Below are positions 22,483-34,134 of a DNA stretch of 64,000 nucleotides, piece by piece. Every line of letters starts with the position of its first letter. Position 1 is the stretch's first letter. The translations under genes were made by a program, and so were the position numbers. The notes beneath the pieces are model-generated. The model saw nothing but the letters and a program-made list of their open reading frames with translations. It did not search any database and had not been told where the DNA came from. This DNA comes from Wolfiporia cocos. Taxonomy: Eukaryota; Basidiomycota; Agaricomycetes; Polyporales; Phaeolaceae. The stretch spans positions 1-64,000 of the forward strand of contig JACCLO010000044.1 of the NCBI GenBank assembly GCA_029448655.1, given 5' to 3'.

Positions 22483-25149
22483 ATGTCATCGGGTTTGAAA
22501 CGTCCCAGTGACACCCCATCATCACCACGCAAGAAGCCGCGTCCTCAATACAAAACTCTAAAGAGCTTAGTCGAGGAGGCAGCCAAAAAGGTCAACCGCT
22601 TGATTGAACATGTAAAAAAAGAGATATTGCCGCTTCTGCAGGAGGAGGGTCTTGGTACAGTTGGTGCTAAGCTCGCTATGAGTATTATGGGACTTGTGGT
22701 CAGTGCAGCTTCTGCTCCTGGAGAGAAGGAGTTGGGTGAAATGCAGTACTTGGAAGTACATATCAACATCCCAGATGATTACCCAGATATGGCAAGTAGG
22801 CTTGCTATCTATTCCTGACGTCCCTAGTCCCAAGCTGACATGCACTCAAAAGAGTTACAACTGAATGATTTGAATACACAATATGCGAACCTTGCCTTTT
22901 ATTTCAGGGTACTGCTCAACTCCCTCCCTGCACCATCAGAATTTGCCAAGACGGACGTGTGGGCAGACGTACAAAGAACCCGCGCAGCCATCTTATGTAT
23001 GCGTCCCGTTGAAAAGAGCGGTGTGCCGATATGCACGCTCCACGATGTCTTTCGTCTTTTCCGAATTCGACTTGGCACAGACCTTTCTTCAGCCACCGAT
23101 GACCCTATCGCGGTTGCCTCCATCCGTGCTGCCGCCTTATTGTGCAACGAGATGGGAAACCCGTTCGACGATGAGAACGCACGCACAGCGAAATTTAACG
23201 AATGTGTTCAAGGACTGCTCCCTAACTTTAGGCTCAACCACAAATTTTTTCCCAAACTCGACCGTGCCGTATGCAAACCGGATGCAACGTTGTTCATGGA
23301 CGAGGAGGAGATCTTCCCAGTTTGCCTGCGTGAGGACAAGCGTGAGGCGGGCGAAACTGACACAGACTAGACTGTGGGACTCACACTATAACCTTATAGA
23401 CGACTTGAAGATGTTGCAGAAGGTTGGTGAGGAGGCTAGTGGGCGCAAGCAGAGATGGTATGTAACTGTGCGAATGCAGAGAACAAATCTAAGGCTTATC
23501 CGCAGTGATAGCCCTACTTATATACATGTTTTGTTTGGTTACCGGTAAGGGAGCCAAACATGAAGGTGGTCTGTGCGCAGACATAACTAATATGGTTTAG
23601 TCGTAAACTACCATAGACCATGTGCGCCGGTAATGGCCGCACCAGTAAGATCGTTTGTTTGGACCGTAGGTCCATGTTGTGGAAGTGGCTGTAGCTACGT
23701 TAGTAAGCCATGCATGTGATTATTATATTCCGGGATCGGGATATGAGTAATCGTAAGGTCATTGGCATGTGATAACGAGCGGGCCGCTTATCCAATTGTA
23801 CTGACATAGCCCGGTATCGGGATATGAGTAAGGCGCGTGACACCGGAGGTTAGTCCGCTGAGTCATTGACGCGTACAAGCGTGTTATGTACGTGTTGTTA
23901 TGACAAGTGGACGTATACCGCGTTGTGTACGTGTTGTTTGGTTGCGTGTACGTGTAGACGGGCGCTTAGCAGCGTAAATGTCTACAAGGTTGTAGAAATA
24001 CCAGATAAATAGGTAAAAATACGGGAAAAATAGTGGCATGTCCCAAATCTGTGACAGAAACTGGCTATGACGTCTACATGCAAGTGGCGCACGACTACTC
24101 GATTGTGGTCAAAACTCTTCGATGTGCATGAAGGCGGGTGCACCAATGTTTCTCCCATGCTTGTTGGGTATGTACTTTGAACCAAACATACATGTTCTTG
24201 GGCGCCCTTATGATTATCACACAGGACCCCATCTGTCCATGCAGGGCGGTTTTTATGATGGAGAGGATTACATAGTGGAACCACTAAGTGCAATGTATTG
24301 TATGCTACCAGACGTCACCAAAGAGCGACAGAATCAGCTCGCACGGTTGCTGTATGCGCTCGCTAAAGGAGTAGAGGAGCTGAAGGAGTACGTTGCCCAA
24401 CACAATAATGCCACTGTGGGATCAGGTTAATGTCGTCCTACAGGCTGGCTTCATCAACCGCTGAACCACCCTCATTCCCTTGTGGCACCCCTCAAATCTA
24501 CTCATCCTGCACGCTGTATGCCGACACCGCTGCCGACACCGCTGCCGACAAACCAAGCACTGGGACCCTCACATTCAAGAAGCCTCTTGTCGTCGATCTC
24601 AACAACCGAGTGCTGTTCACAGCAACGTTGTCGACGACCTCTGCACGGGAGAAGTTGCCGGAGCAGACACCTGTGGTTGTCAAGCTTGTCAGCGGTTCCT
24701 ATGGCGAAGACATACATCGACTTCTGGCGAAGGAAGGCCTCGTGCCTACCCTCCATGGGTGTGTCTGCTTGGAAGGTGCTCCTGTTGCCTACATCATGGA
24801 CCACTTGGATGGGGATTGGAAGCGCTTACACGACCTCTTACGTGATTTAACCCCTCTGTGCCGTAAGGCTATACGGGAATCATTGGAGAATGTTCTGAAA
24901 TTGCTCAAGAAAAAGGGCTTCGTACACGGCGACCTTAGGTCGAGCAATATCATGGCGCGGATCGTTGACGAAGAAAAAGCGGAGATCAAGGTTGTCGACT
25001 TTGATTGGGCGGGCAAAGCCAGTCAGGTATTCTACCCTGCGATGCGCAACGAGTCCATCGGTTGGCCTGGTCGGCCCTGTGGTCCAATTGAAGCTGAGGA
25101 TGACCGCGAACTGCTTGATTCGTGGTGGCCACGAGAAACCCATGTCTGA
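22483..25149 (+). pseudogene. Nuclease-kinase (Crinkler-like) gene split by a solo LTR
   Basis: Exon 1 (22483-22795) starts MSSGLKRPSDTPSSPRKK with a basic N-terminus; the intron 22796-22852 joins in phase to exon 2. Exon 2 carries KPDATLF ... CLREDKREAGE, which fits the D-(12-15)-E-x-K core of PD-(D/E)XK nucleases. At 23357 the frame is cut by a solo LTR; beyond it the sequence resumes as YDVYMQVAHDYS and KAGAPMFLPCLLG after one further frame change near 24115. The kinase-like half (to 25149) has FVHGDLRSSNIM (catalytic HGD loop) and VVDFDWAG (DFG equivalent). Nuclease plus kinase pairs of this kind belong to the Crinkler-RHS-type effector families expanded in basidiomycetes; their cellular role is unclear. 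A second stop after an in-frame glycine at 24428 separates the last kinase exon, possibly by an intron. Confidence 0.7.
23358..24056 (-). mobile_element. Solo LTR inserted in the nuclease-kinase gene
   Basis: The 699-bp insert begins TGACACAG and ends CTGTGACA, the reverse of the TGTCACAG...CTGTGTCA LTR ends seen elsewhere in the window. It is flanked by a perfect 5-bp duplication GAAAC (23353-23357 and 24057-24061). No internal coding region is present, so it is the product of LTR-LTR recombination. It shares the start with the LTR at 40396. Confidence 0.9.
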
Positions 25150-25741
25150 TCGTTGTTTCAAAGAATGCTTCACTCCTCCTTCTCTCGCTACATTTGTATG
25201 TAGTTTCCATTCTCGATGTGACTATACCAGCAATGCATACAACCAAAAATACTACGGCTGATCATGGTTTCGGTGATTTGCAAGCGATGCATTGTTGCGC
25301 GCTGGACACCATGCAGACAGTCTGAAGTCGCATACGGAGGCATCAGATCAGCCACAGCCCAGTTAAATTAAATCCAGACACTGGCGGTGGTCCGTGCTTT
25401 CCTTTTTTTGCATTAGACATGTATGACTCCCTTGCACCTGTTTTGAATTATGTACCTTTGTCGTGATTATATGGGCAGCAACACTTGCAGATGTTCGATG
25501 GTGCAACAAGCTGCAAGGCCAGATTGTAATATTGCACATTGAAATCTGACGCTGTGTGCTGCATCGAAAGGCGGTATACACCGGCTTGAGATCCGAGCAG
25601 TCATATGATTGCAACTTGTGTATCACGATGCAAATACAATCTCGAGCAATATGCCACAGTGGTCAGCGGTATGGATTGCATGACCCCAGCTCACATGTCT
25701 CTAAGCATGGTTTTAACGGGTCACCACAGGTTGATGATTCC
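25150..25741. other. Downstream flank of the nuclease-kinase gene, no gene seen
   Basis: Contains only short ORFs. Nothing beyond a presumptive terminator region can be supported. Confidence 0.3.
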
Positions 25742-25984
25742 TCATATATTGTATGGATATGTTGGCTCTCTGACAATGTCGAGAACGATTTGCATGTGGC
25801 TTCGCTCATTCTGCGGTCCATTCTTAATATACTTGGCTGTTGCAGATATGGTGACGTGGAAAATGGACGTCTCCCCCAGGTCCTCGCCGTACAGCATCTT
25901 AGCCAAAGCATAGTGGGGGATATTGTGCTTCTCGAGGTAGGCATTGATCTTGATGTAGTGAACGATTTCATTGATGCATTTGGT
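25742..25984 (-). CDS. Exon-like open frame without start, unrecognised
   Basis: The minus strand reads 81 codons (IVHYIKINAYLEKHNIPHY ... FHVTISATAKYIKNGPQNE) between a TAG that could be part of a 3' splice acceptor and a TGA at 25742. The composition is protein-like. It may be a downstream exon of the minus-strand gene whose pieces lie at 26137-26403 and beyond. No family is recognised. Confidence 0.4.
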   Translation of the reverse strand, partial: TKCINEIVHYIKINAYLEKHNIPHYALAKMLYGEDLGETSIFHVTISATAKYIKNGPQNERSHMQIVLDIVREPTYPYNI

Positions 25985-26136
25985 CTATATCACGTGCTGG
26001 TGTGGACCCAATACAATTCTCCAGCCGTAATGCAATAACCATTGCACCAAAAGGGCACAATGCCAACTCTGTTGGCATCGGTGGGTCTCAGTACTTAAGC
26101 TATTATGGCACATGGTCGTGACATGCTCATGACAGT

Positions 26137-26403
26137 CTAGCAATACTGCTCCTTGATAATGATGCGTTTGACTTGGTCCGCACCCGTCCGCTCGGCCGAC
26201 ACATCCGTCGCACCAGAGTCCTCAACGGCCATGGAAGAGCTGTCAGCGTCATCTCCGCGTGCTTGCCCATGCAGTGTGAGACTCAACGTATAGTTGCATG
26301 CAGACCCTTTCCTCTTGCACCACGATGAGGGAGGAGTACTGTTAGAATCCCCCTGAGTCAGGTGCCAATTCTCAGGCAGCAGACACCAGTAGATCAGCAG
26401 CCC
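26137..26403 (-). pseudogene. Buried minus-strand gene, C-terminal piece
   Basis: Reads GLLIYWCLLPENWHLTQGD and then a hydrophilic tail to a TAG at 26137. Its 5' side is cut at 26403 by the Ty3/gypsy element at 26409, but removing that element and one copy of the CTCCC duplication leaves the frame continuous with the piece at 34857. Function unknown. Confidence 0.6.
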
Positions 26404-26408
26404 CTCCC

Positions 26409-27115
26409 TGTTACGGGTCGAACACCCGTTCGTATATTCGAGTCGCGAATATAGATCGTTCTTCTGCACGTGGGCGTATAGCCGTATGCAAGGCAAATGC
26501 TCGTTAGATGCCTTCAAGTCCTAGGTGAAGTTCCTAGGAGATCGTATAATATCCAATACGCGTTAGAGGATATAATCTGTTCAGGTGCGAGTCGAATAGA
26601 ATATAAGACTCGCCTAAGTCCGAGAAGTCAGTGTGCACTTCGAGGACTTAGTCGTTTGGTTGCTCGAGTGAGAAATACTGAGCGTAGTTTCCTACGTTTG
26701 AGAACAAGTATAAGACTTCTTGTTTATACAACAAGGTCGAGCTGAAGAGCCTTGACAATAAGTACATGAGCTTTTATACTACGCTGGGTTTTAGGGGTCA
26801 AGTCCATCCCAGATGCCACCGCTACTATCTACGCTATAGTATCAAACGTTTGATAAGTATGTAGTGATGTATCCGAAACGATAGATAGGGATGATGGTGG
26901 TTGAACACCATCTATAAGCTAATAAACGATGAAGGTGAAACGGTGGCAGAGTTGGATCTGCCAAAGGTGAAACGCGCCCTACATGCTAATACAACTGGGG
27001 ATGCGCCCAGTAGAGTCACGAGTAGCCAGGGGGTTGGTTGCGCAACAAGTCCCTGTATCGTATTCGCCCGGTGGTGAGTTCTGTCGATATTCGAAAAATT
27101 AAAATAACCGTAACA
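26409..27115 (-). repeat. 3' LTR of element 1
   Basis: Begins TGTTACGG and ends CCGTAACA on the plus strand, an 8-bp inverted terminal match with TG...CA ends. It carries a TATAAAAG box in sense orientation near 26770 and the 11-nt sequence complementary to the primer-binding site. Confidence 0.95.
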
Positions 27116-27126
27116 TCAGCCCCTCC

Positions 27127-28232
27127 CTAGGCATTCGTCGGCCTCGACGAATTTTCCAAGTTCCTCTCTTCAGAGTGCCTCGGCGTCCTGTTCATTGTAG
27201 ATGTCGCCGTTCCCGCTGAGGGACGGGGTCGTAGGAGTTCGCCATACGAAGTGTTGGCGGCATTCATTCTGTCAATGACCTGGTTGATTGAGCCCACAAG
27301 CTCTGCAAATATAGTCGGGGCAGTCGAGGATCCAGTGGCTAGCGGATCCGCACTGCCGACAGGGTTGTTCAGGCGAGGGCCTTGCTGGTACCCGTAGGAA
27401 AAGGGATATCTCTGAGATATTCGTTGTGTCGGTATCTCCAGTGGTGAGCGGCGCGGTGGAGGTTCCGTTGCGCCCATGTGGGTAAGGAGGCGGTGTCTCG
27501 TTCGTGCTCCCTCGCACCTCGCTCGAACTCCTCGCGGGTAATGCTCTGCACCGATGGAGATCGTCGAATAGGCGGCGTGCTATTCGCTCTTCGCTGTCGT
27601 TCTGGGGTAGCCCTAGGGCTCGTCGGGCGTGCAGGTGGTTCACGTCTCCCGTTGCCTCCCATACCAGGAATACGTGGCGTCGGGTCTCTAACTCCTGTTC
27701 GGCGGGCTCTCTGAGTCTTGGTAGGCAGTGGAAATAATACTCTATCGCCCTCCATAAAATCAAACGGCCTTGCAACTCGGCGTCGTTCGTCGGGGGTGAA
27801 AAAGCAGGCGGGTCGTGGTGTGTATTCGGGTCGACCGGGAGTAACGTGCTCGCGATCCTCGAAGTCGTTGAGCGCGTGTCGTAGTCGGGCCGTCGTGGTG
27901 GCGGCCAATCTGTCGATAAGTCTGTTGGTGAGTAATTCGAGTCCCTCTCTCTGCGCTCTGATCTGCCCCTCCATTCGGACAAGGTCCTCGGTGATGTTCT
28001 GGTACGAGCTGTAGACGTGTGTGAGGTCCTGCGCGATGTCGAAGAGGGCCGACCAGCCATCGGCTCGGCCAGCAAAAGGTCCCTCGGCCCTGTACCAGAG
28101 GAGGGCGTGTCTACTCTGCAGATGCTGGGGGGAGTACCTTCTTGGTGGCGTACCTCGCGGTCGGCCTTCTCGACGATCTGCATCGCCGGGGGTCGTGGTT
28201 CGGCGGGGGAGCTGGTGGCGAGTCGTCGACAT
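27127..28232 (-). CDS. Element 1 ORF3 with tandem CCHC zinc knuckles (frames broken)
   Basis: After the chromodomain a separate ORF starts at ATG 28232 (MSTTRHQLPRR). Its first half is helical (LFDIAQDLTHVYSSYQNITE, LLTNRLIDRLAATTTARL). Near 27730-27700 the reading passes to another frame that ends with CRQCGSASHWILDC (CX2CX4HX4C) followed by CRACGLNQPGH, a stop TGA at 27272, and QNEC; reading the TGA as CGA would complete a second knuckle. All three minus frames are open over several hundred bases, so the exact protein is uncertain. Zinc knuckles suggest nucleic-acid binding; the role of a third ORF here is unknown. Confidence 0.6.
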
Positions 28233-28296
28233 ACTATTACTGTCCTGTTTTCGAGTGTCGGGGTTGTCCTGACTCTCGTCCTGTGGTAGTCTTTTA

Positions 28297-31200
28297 TCAG
28301 CTCCTTGGAGTGCTCCAAGTTCGCCTCGTCTTCCCATGAATTGTCGGCGTGGCATAGCCTTTCCACTTGACGAAGTATTGATGCTTCTTTCCTTTCCATC
28401 TGTCAGCCAAGATGGCTTCGACTTCGTATTCCTCCTGTCCCTTGATGATATCAGGTGGCGGCCGTAGGTAATTGGGTCCGTGCACCCTTGTTTCTTTGAA
28501 TGGTTTTAGTAAGGCAGCATGGAATACCGGATGAATTTTCCAGTTCGCCGGTAACTGCAGCCGGTATGTCGTGGGTCCCATCTTTTCTGTGATGGTGAAG
28601 GGTCCTTCCCTTTTTGGTGCTAGCTTGTTAGATTCGTAGGGGATGGTTAGGTTCTTTGCGTCGAGCCAAACCTTGTCTCCTTTCTCGAGCTTCGGTAATT
28701 CTCGGAGGAAACGTCCCGCCATTCTTTTCTGAGCTAGTTCGTGCGCGATGAATGCCATCTTTCGCGCCTCTTTGATCTTTTTGATCCTGTCAACTGCTGC
28801 CAGGACGTTTCCTACCCTGTCGTAGTCTGGGAATCCCCTTGGAATATAACCCAAGATTATTTCAAGGGGCGCAGGTCAGTTTTCGGTTCGCTTGGTGTTG
28901 TGCGCAAATTCGACGTCGGGTAGTCGTTGTACCCATTGGAAAGGGTCGTTCATGCAATAGATACGAAGGTACACTTCGATTTGTTGATTCATCCTTTCCG
29001 TTTGTCCGTCGGTCTGTGGATGGTACGCCGTACTCATCGCAGATTCCGTTCCCTGCAGCTTGCATAATTCCTTGAACAGTTTCGATGCGAACTGTGGTCC
29101 CCTGTCTGAAATGATCTTTCGGGGAATGCCGTATTGTGAGTATATCTTTCGATGGAATATTTCTGCGGCCCCTTCGCTCGTGATTGTTTTGTCGCATGGG
29201 GTGAGAGAGATGGCCTTGGATAGGCCATGGTCGACAATCACCATCATGGAGTCATATTTTCCGACTCTTGGCAGGTCGGTGACAAAATCGACCGAGCACT
29301 GTGAGAAGGGAAGGGCGTCCTCCCGTGTCGGTATTGGCTGTAAAGGGGGTTTTAGCGGGTTCCTATCAGGTTTCATCTGTTGACAGATTGCACAGCCTCG
29401 GACGTATTCCGGTATCATTGTTCCCATGTCAGGCCACCAAAAGTGGGTCTTAACCTGTACTGTTGTACCCCAGATCCCAGGGTGTCCGGCCGGGATCGTG
29501 TCGTGGTATTTTGAAATGACGTCCCGTCGAAGGCCCTCATCTTTTGGCACGTACATCCTGCCCCTGTAGAGCAGTATCCCATCCGTTTGTTGCCATTCAT
29601 CTGCGGTGGTTCTTGCGGGGAATTCGTCTGTGCCCCCTAGAGCACGGATCGCCTGTTCCGCAGATTCATCTCGATCGTTGGCGTTCTTGATTCGATCGAT
29701 GATCGGGATCTGGATTGCGTGGACGACGAGTTCATTTGGAATCATGGTGATTCCCTCGTTGTCTTCGTTGCTTTCGTCTAGGTGATACAACCTGGACAAT
29801 GTGTCGGCCATGACTAGTTTCCTCCCGGGGATGTGTTGTAATTTCAGGTCGAATTGCGAGAGGAATAGATGCCATCTCGCTTGTCGCCGATTTAGGCGCT
29901 GTGCGCTTCTCCAGTACGTCAGGTTCTGATGATCGCTTCGGATCAAGATCCGATGCGGTGCTCCTTCTAACAGGTGCCGCCATTCTTCTAGTGCTCGGAC
30001 TATTCCGAGTAGTTCGCGATCATAGATTTCGTAGTTCCGTTCTGTGGATGTCAGGGATTGTGAGAGATATCCCACTGGCCGTTCACGCCCCGTTTCATCT
30101 GTCTGTTTTAGCACTGCCCCTGTGGCAAACTGAGATGCGTCTGTTTCGAGGATGAATGGTTTCTCCTTGTCTGGCGTTCCTAGTGCGGGCGCCGTTGTGA
30201 ATGCCTGCTTCATGAAGTCGAACGCCTTTTGTTCTTTATCCGTCCACTGGAATCCTGTCCCTGTGACCGTTTTCGTGAGATCCACCAGGGGTCGGGCGTG
30301 CGTTGAGTAGTGATCGATAAATTTCCGATAGAAGTTTGCAAATCCTAGGAAGGATCTGACTTCCTTGAGATTTCGGGGAGTCGGCCACTCTTTAATCCTA
30401 TTGAGTTTCGCTGGGTCCATCTGGATGTTTCCTGGGGTGATGACTAGTCCTAGAAATTCGACTCTGTCGACACCGAAGGCGCATTTCTCGGGTTTCACAA
30501 AGAGATGGTTATCCACCAATCTCTGAAGGATTCGCCGTTCCCGTTCCTTGTGTGTTTTCTCGTCTTCTGAGAAAATGAGGATATCGTCCATGTAAACAAG
30601 CACCCATCCTTCGAAGATTTCTTCTTTCAGGATTTCGTTCATCATTGCCTGAAAGGTCCCGGGTGCATTGCACAATCCGAAAAACATAACCGTGGGTTCG
30701 TACAACCTTCGGTTTGTTTTGAAGGCCGCTTTCCATTCGTCTCCTTTCTTGATTCGCACGTTGTTGTACCCCGCTCTAAGGTCCATTTTCGTGAAAATCT
30801 TTGCTCCTTTTAGCTTTTCCAGGAGCTCCGAGATTAATGGCAAGGGATAGACGTTCTTTATCGTTCCTTCGTTCAGATATCGATAATCTTGACAGGGTCG
30901 TAGGCCGCTGTCTTTCTTTGGGACGAAGAAGAATGGTGACGCCATCGGGGATTTTGAAGGGACTATGAATCCCTTGGCCAGGTTTTCTTTTAGGAATTCG
31001 TCCAGCGCCTGTTGCTCTTTAGGCAACAGTGCATAGACTTTGCAGTCCTTCGGCACGAAATCGGGTTTTAATTCGATTGCGTGGTCCCATGGTCTCGACG
31101 GGGGGAACGCCGCTGCGGACTCCTTACTGAACACCTTGGTAAAGTCTAGTAGGTGTTTCGGGACCATTTCCTCAATTGTTCGTTCTGGTTCAGGGGTTTT

Positions 31201-32280
31201 CTGTGCGAATTCTTGGGACTTCGTCAGCGCTTTCCTGACAGCATTGATGATTTGTATCTTTGTTCGGAACTTCTTTCGTGTTTCCCCTTTCTCTCCTATG
31301 ATCCTAGGGTTATCTTTTGCAAAGCGTCGGATCGCTTCGTACTCCTCAGGAGTATAGAGCCGCTGTGCTGTTTCTTCTGGCTGGTCCGTAGATCCAAATC
31401 CTTTCTCCCCTCGTTCTGTTTCATCTAGGTCCTCGACCTCCAAAATGTCGGGGGTTAGGTGTCGTTCGAAAATTATCTGGGCTATTCGCATGCCCGGGAT
31501 AATTCTATGTGCTTTGTCTGAATAGTTGAAGACGATGGCTCCGACGTCTCCTCGGTAGTCCGAGTCTATGATTCCGGCCTGTACTACCAGTCCGTGTCTG
31601 AGGGTGTTGCCTGATCGTCCGGCCAACCTTCCATACGATCCCTTCGGGATCTTCATTTTTACTCCTGTGGAGACGAGTTTCCATCCTCCGGCGGGAATCT
31701 CGGTTTCTTCTGCAGCGTAAAGGTCATACCCTGCGGCTTCTTGGGTTCCCCTTGTCGGAATTTTCCCTTCTGGAGCAACTACCATTTCCACCGTATCCAT
31801 TTGGATCGTGGCTTCCGGTTTCTTTTCTTCTGCCCCTAGTATTGATCGTACATCGACTGTTTGGTCCTTCCAGTCGATTGTGGGGTTTTCGTCTTTTAGC
31901 CATCCATACCCTAGAATCATATTCTCTGTTCCGATCGATCCTACCAAGAATCGGACCTTTCGCGTTTTCTGGGTCTTCGGATATCGTAGTAGTATGGTGG
32001 CTTCTCGGTCTATTCGCCCATCTTTGTTTTCTGTTCCGTCAACATTTTTGACGATAATCGGGTTCTTCAAGGGTTGCGTGGGCACCTTGTATTTTTCTAC
32101 CACTCTGCTGTGGATCAGGTTTGACATTGCTCCTGAGTCGATTAGTGCATTGCACTTCACGGGTTTTGCCAGCGTCATGATTACCGGAATGAAGAGGGAT
32201 CGATTCTTCTCGAACGAGGTAATTACATGCGCTGCTTTCTCGGAGGGTAAGACCGTGGGCTTCCCTCCTAGGCAAAATCC
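28297..32280 (-). CDS. pol: Element 1 pol: protease-dUTPase-RT-RNase H-integrase-chromodomain
   Basis: The frame is open upstream of its first ATG (32178) back to the gag end, consistent with -1 frameshifting. Domains by residue from that ATG: aspartic protease (ALIDSGAMSNLI, about 11-22); dUTPase about 132-266 with motifs AAGYDLYAAE, GRLAGRSG, GIIDSDYRGDV and RGEKGFGST; reverse transcriptase with YMDD (LVYMDDILIF); RNase H starting ETDASQFATGA; integrase with a zinc-binding HHCC region (GHPGIW ... CAICQQM), CSVDFVTDLP, SDRGPQF and the catalytic glutamate in DGQTERMNQ; then chromodomain EEYEVEAILADRW ... YFVKWKGYA. A TGA at 28876 interrupts the frame between integrase core and C-terminus, and one base is missing near 28343 inside the chromodomain. 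Confidence 0.93.
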
Positions 32281-34102
32281 TGTTCTTCTACGAGCCGTGC
32301 TAGGAGCTCGGGGTTCTTGGCTTTCAGAGCCCTAATTGCTGTGACCGCTCTGTTAGCGGTGACATATTCAGTCTCTTCTTCGGAGACTTCTTCGATGCGA
32401 GCTTCTTGCTCGGCTTCTTCTTCTTCGGTTTTTCGAGTAGTCCGCCTAGGGCGGGCTGGTTTCCTCGGCCTCTTCGGGCAGTCTCGCGACATATGTCCTG
32501 GCTGATGACAGGTGAAGCATTTTCCTTTCTTGATGTGATCGTCCCTTTCCTGGGTGGTCATTCGATCTACATCCATTGCGTTCGGATCTTTCGGTGCGGT
32601 TGTCTGTGGAGCACTAGTGCGTCCGTTATTCTGGTTCGAGGCTTGCCAAGCCTTTTTCTTGACAAACGGTTTGTCCCGTTTCAAGAATATCTTGTACGTA
32701 TTTTCATAGTACGAGGCAGCGGACTGCCATTCATCAATGGTTGCTGGTAGCGGTCGAACACCGATGATGTATCGGGTCGTGTGTTCGGGTAACCCTTTCT
32801 CAAAGAGGGTTATGAGCAACGCGTTTCCGTCCGCGCTGTATCGATCGTACTGGGCCTTTCCGGCCAAGTTGTTGAACTCGGTGATATAATCATCAATGTC
32901 CTTCCTGTCCTGGGTTACGTCCAGGATTTTCTTCCGCGCCTTCTGTACCTCTTCGATGGCTCCGAAGGCTTTCTGGAAGTCTGCATCAAACTGTGCAAGA
33001 CTAGGTGGGAAGAATCGTTTCGTCTGGGGGTTCGTGTAAACCCGGTGGTAATTTTGTTTCCACTGGCCTGTTTTCCCCTTGTTCGAAATATAAGAGAGGA
33101 TAAAGATCACTCTCTGAACGTCGTTCTGGAATGATGTTTCGTACATCGTAAACCAGGAATTGCACTGGTTTATGAAGTTCTGCATGTCAGATCGTTCCCC
33201 GTCGAATACGTCTGGGGGATTGATCTTTATCATCGGGGGTCGGTAGTACGGGTTTGGCGCCGGAGGTTGAGGCTGCGGCGCATTCGGTGGTGGAGGTCCT
33301 CCTCCTCCCGGGTATCCTCCACCTGGGTTTCCTGGGTTTCCTCCGGGGTTCCCTGGGTTTCCTCCAGGGTTTCCTCCTCCGGGGTTCGCGGGGGTTCCTC
33401 CTCCGAATCCTCCAGGAGGGGGGAATTCCCTCCTCCGAGTCCGAAGTTTCCTCCCAGTCCTCCTCCGCTTGTACCTGCGGAGGTTCGTCCAAATAGGCCT
33501 GAAGGCCATGTTCCTGGGTTTGTCGTTCCCATTCCTCCGCTTGGGCTAGTCCAAGACGGATTTCCTCCGCTACCCATTCCGGGTGCGTTCTGTGGGGGGT
33601 TTCCAAAGAGGTCTGTTCCTCCAGCCATAGGCCCAATCCCACTCTGCGCAAAAGCAGATATAAATCCTGGAGGGTCCTGTCCTCCGGTCTGGCTGTTATC
33701 TGTTCCTGTAAAATTTCCAGGATTTCTCCCATCATCTCCGATGCGCTCAATTCCTGCCATTCCTGTGGCGCCCGAAGGCTGATTCGTATTTCCATCGGCA
33801 TCGAAGGTTCTGTTGATGGTTTCGGTTTCGTTTTCGGTCAACGTCGCGGTTGACATCGGAGGGAGTTCTCCAAATCGTTCGAACGCTTCACGCGTTATTT
33901 CCCAAGCGGTCGTTCTTGCGGAGGGGTATACTTCTACCCACTTCGATGCCCTATCTTCTCTTGGAATGACAACAATTCCTCCGCGGTTACGGAAGGCTCC
34001 AATGGTGTCAGTCCACTCGTATCGGTTGAGTCTGTAGACTCCCTGAATGTCCTCGGGCAAGAGTTCAATCAGTCGTGCTGGGAATTCTGGTCCAAATATC
34101 AT
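32268..34102 (-). CDS. gag: Element 1 gag
   Basis: Starts at ATG 34102 (MIFGPEFPARLIELLPED) and ends at TAG 32268. A proline/glycine-rich linker (NPGGNPGNPGG repeats) precedes the capsid-like region (DVFDGERSDMQNFINQCNSW), with a single CCHC knuckle CFTCHQPGHMSRDC near the end. The frame shifts inside a C-run at about 33418-33424: one extra C would join both halves. Gag forms the particle and binds RNA through the knuckle. Confidence 0.9.
32274..32280 (-). promoter_or_regulatory. Candidate -1 ribosomal frameshift site between gag and pol
   Basis: The sense sequence G GAT TTT lies one codon before the gag stop (GAT TTT GCC TAG). Slipping back one base gives GGA TTT TGC and an open frame of 34 codons to the pol ATG and then the protease. 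The related heptamer G GAU UUA is a known frameshift site in a mammalian retrovirus (established knowledge); use here is inferred. Confidence 0.6.
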
Positions 34103-34134
34103 GTGCCCTTACACCGTGGTAGGTGAGGGTGATA

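Noticed and set aside
24430..25149. Kinase-like ORF as a separate intact gene
   Set aside because: It fits in order behind the nuclease half as in other nuclease-kinase proteins; a separate start at 24430 would lack the upstream part of the fold.
33096..33782. Long plus-strand ORFs opposite gag
   Set aside because: They mirror the Gly/Pro-rich gag linker and have no independent coding signal.
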